Source: a virus
Virus record (IMG/VR): IMGVR_UViG_3300030503_000267
Span: 1-46,785 of that record
Length of the DNA stretch: 46,785 nucleotides
Reading direction: 5' to 3' (one strand)
The position numbers were made by a program, and so were the translations under genes. Positions 45,236 through 46,785 of this stretch are shown in pieces. The first letter of the stretch is position 1. Every line of letters begins with the position of its first letter. The notes under the pieces are model-generated. The model ran no database searches and was not told where the DNA came from. It saw nothing but the letters and a program-made list of their open reading frames with translations.

Positions 45236-45676
45236 TCAAAAGGGAATATCGTCATCGTCAAAGCCGGCATTTGAAACCGGGGCGGGTGCCGCTGCCTGGC
45301 GATGGCTTGCGGCACTACGCTGCGGTGCCGGGGCAGGCGCTTGCCTTGCGGCCGGTTGCGCCGAGCTCAGCACATGCACATCGCTCGCGTTGACCTCGGT
45401 GGCATAGCCTTTCGTGCCGTCGTTCTTGGTGTACTCGCGAAGCCTCAGCTCACCGCATGCCGCGATCTGCGCACCCTTGAGCAATTCCAGCTTGCCCAAG
45501 CCTTCGGCGCGCTTACCGAACATTTGCGTGGTCACCCAGTTCGTGCCTTTGTTGTCGCCGTAGCCGTAACCAACGGCAACGCGCGCTGACCAGATGGCTG
45601 TGCCACTGGCCGTATACTTAACCTCGGCATCAGCGCCAAGGCGTCCAGTGAAGCTGTAAGAATTGAGGTCGCTCAT
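45236..45676 (-). CDS. ssb: Single-stranded DNA-binding protein
   Basis: The 146-aa protein has an OB fold (residues about 5-105, with YSFTGRLGADAEVKY and NWVTTQMFGKRAEGL), an Ala/Pro/Gln-rich linker and the acidic tip DDDDIPF, which is the docking site for host and phage repair proteins. It covers single-stranded phage DNA in replication and recombination. The opening differs from bacterial SSB, so it is a phage-specific version. ATGA overlap with the YqaJ gene. Confidence 0.9.
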   Translation of the reverse strand: MSDLNSYSFTGRLGADAEVKYTASGTAIWSARVAVGYGYGDNKGTNWVTTQMFGKRAEGLGKLELLKGAQIAACGELRLREYTKNDGTKGYATEVNASDVHVLSSAQPAARQAPAPAPQRSAASHRQAAAPAPVSNAGFDDDDIPF

Positions 45677-46296
45677 GCTGCTTTACGCTCCGGCATTATT
45701 TTGCTGACGATGGCGCAGACTTCCTCTTCCAGGCTCAGACAAGCCGCCTCGATCGCTGCGATGTAGAGGTCATCCCGATTTACGCGCTGAACGTACAGGC
45801 GCCGATCGGGTGCGAAGTCAGGCATGTAGGAAATGAAGTCCCACCATTGGCGCCCTGTCACCCACATGCCGGTTTGAATCTGCTCAATGTGCTCCTGCGG
45901 CAGTCCTTCCAGCAGCGTGGTCAGATGGACTTCGCTTGATTCGGGACATTTGATTTCGCCGCCGCCATCAAGGCCCACAAGAAAATCAGGCGACGCGCCG
46001 ATGAAGCTGTGCTGGGGGTGCGTGACGAAGCCGACAAGCTCAATAAAGTCGCCGATTTTAGCCTCGTACGCGGCCACCGCCTCGGGTTCCATGCGCTGGC
46101 CCCATTCAAGCGCTGCCGCCTTGATCTGCTTGCGGGGCTTGCCTGTAAGGCGTTCGGCGGCGAGCTGGTGCGCATAGTCTTTCCTGGCTTTGAGTGGCGC
46201 GCCGCCTTTCTTTGCAAATGCCATCACGTCGCCGATGCGCGATGCGGTGATTTTTCCTGCCCTGGCCGTGAACCAGTCGTCTGTGCGCTGTTCCAT
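45673..46296 (-). CDS. YqaJ/lambda-exonuclease-type recombinase nuclease
   Basis: The 207-aa nuclease has RTDDWFTARAGKITASRIG at its start, GQRMEPEAVAAYE (Glu70 region), SPDFLV with Asp104 and GGGEIKCP with Glu114 and Lys116, the D-ExK active site of lambda exonuclease. It would resect double-stranded ends 5' to 3' to produce the single strands used by ERF. Start and stop overlap both neighbours, ERF (46296) and SSB (45673-45676). Confidence 0.9.
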   Translation of the reverse strand: MEQRTDDWFTARAGKITASRIGDVMAFAKKGGAPLKARKDYAHQLAAERLTGKPRKQIKAAALEWGQRMEPEAVAAYEAKIGDFIELVGFVTHPQHSFIGASPDFLVGLDGGGEIKCPESSEVHLTTLLEGLPQEHIEQIQTGMWVTGRQWWDFISYMPDFAPDRRLYVQRVNRDDLYIAAIEAACLSLEEEVCAIVSKIMPERKAA

Positions 46297-46785
46297 TACT
46301 GTGCCGCCTCTTTTAGTTTGGCGCCGCGCGCGTTATATGCCGCACGGATGCGGTCACGCGCGTCTTGCGGAAAGTCTTGTTTTGCGATGTCGCTGGCCAG
46401 CGCTTTCAAAGCCTCGACGCTTTCAGCGGCTTCGATGGCCGATTTCCAGTCGGCTTCGCGCGAGTCGAATTCGGGCTCGACGTTGCCACCCTGGCCATCG
46501 TCATCCATGCCCTTAGTGGACATGCCTGTGATTGCCAGAACGGTGTAGCGCTGCAAGTAAGTCACAGCCGATGCAATGGACTGGATGGCGTTTTTACCGC
46601 CCGATGAATCGGCGGCCGCCTGCATCGTTACGGTTTCCGAATGACCGCGGATGTGCGTCAGAACGCAGTTCACCTTGATGACGCCATCAGCTTGAATCAC
46701 GTTCCAGCGATAGCTCAGATCGTGCTTTGCCAGCGCAGGACCGATCGCCTCGGTGATGTCGGAAAGCTCGGCATGATTGTACGAA
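46296..46785 (-). CDS. erf: ERF-family recombinase, C-terminal part (start at 417 across the join)
   Basis: This is the rest of the ERF gene. The visible core reads LTHIRGHSETVTMQAAADSSGGKNAIQ in pieces, then QSIASAVTYLQRYTVLAITGMS, the conserved ERF stretch, followed by an acidic linker (GMDDDGQGG) and a C-terminal helical part with ESVEALKALASDI. Bases 46660-46785 repeat 2-127, so on the circle the gene is 46296-46658 plus 1-417 (780 bp). It overlaps the YqaJ start by one base. Confidence 0.9.
   Translation of the reverse strand, partial: SYNHAELSDITEAIGPALAKHDLSYRWNVIQADGVIKVNCVLTHIRGHSETVTMQAAADSSGGKNAIQSIASAVTYLQRYTVLAITGMSTKGMDDDGQGGNVEPEFDSREADWKSAIEAAESVEALKALASDIAKQDFPQDARDRIRAAYNARGAKLKEAAQ
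46660..46785. repeat. Terminal direct repeat, right copy
   Basis: These bases are identical to 2-127. See the left copy; collapsing them yields the circular map of about 46,659 bp and an intact ERF gene. Confidence 0.9.

Overview
The window is one complete, circularly closing genome of a contractile-tailed (myovirus-type) phage. A 126-bp direct repeat (2-127 = 46660-46785) joins the two ends, giving a circle of about 46,659 bp. The leftward ERF recombinase gene is cut by the window edge and reads in frame across the join (259 aa). Moderate GC, Shine-Dalgarno starts, a lambda R-type endolysin, Rz/Rz1-type spanins and an SSB ending in DDDDIPF point to a Gram-negative, probably beta- or gammaproteobacterial, host. 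The layout resembles small myoviruses of the Bcep781/OP2 and AP22 kind; that is an impression from organisation, not an alignment.

Two transcription arms leave one control region (3181-3312). The leftward arm runs 3180 to 1, across the join, and on to 41648. It holds small hypothetical genes, a DUF1351-like coiled-coil protein, ERF, a YqaJ/lambda-exo nuclease, SSB and NinB (a recombination set), then small accessory genes including two DUF551 proteins. The rightward arm runs 3313 to 41647. It starts with a Cro-like repressor and a zinc/sigma-4-HTH/HNH-like protein, then micro-genes around a Dam methylase. Next come a structured RNA, a replication initiator and an intein-bearing TOPRIM primase-helicase, then more small genes including an HNH-like protein, a VRR-NUC nuclease and a DUF559 nuclease.

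The late block begins after a 225-bp leader (15717-15941): lysis (endolysin, holin candidates, spanins), terminases, portal, Mu gpF-like head protein, Nudix/DUF2213 protein with an internal scaffold start, decoration protein, DUF2184 capsid, neck proteins, sheath, tube, frameshifted tail chaperone, tape measure with a muralytic-like domain, baseplate and tail fibres. The two arms meet at 41647/41648 with no gap.

No integrase, CI repressor, tRNA or CRISPR array was recognised. The phage is therefore probably virulent, or lives with an unrecognised repressor. The most notable items are the intein inside the TOPRIM motif, the long-stem RNA at 5639-5742, the T8 frameshift site, the nested scaffold start, the apparent AUC start at 36413 and one beta-domain type inserted in three virion proteins.
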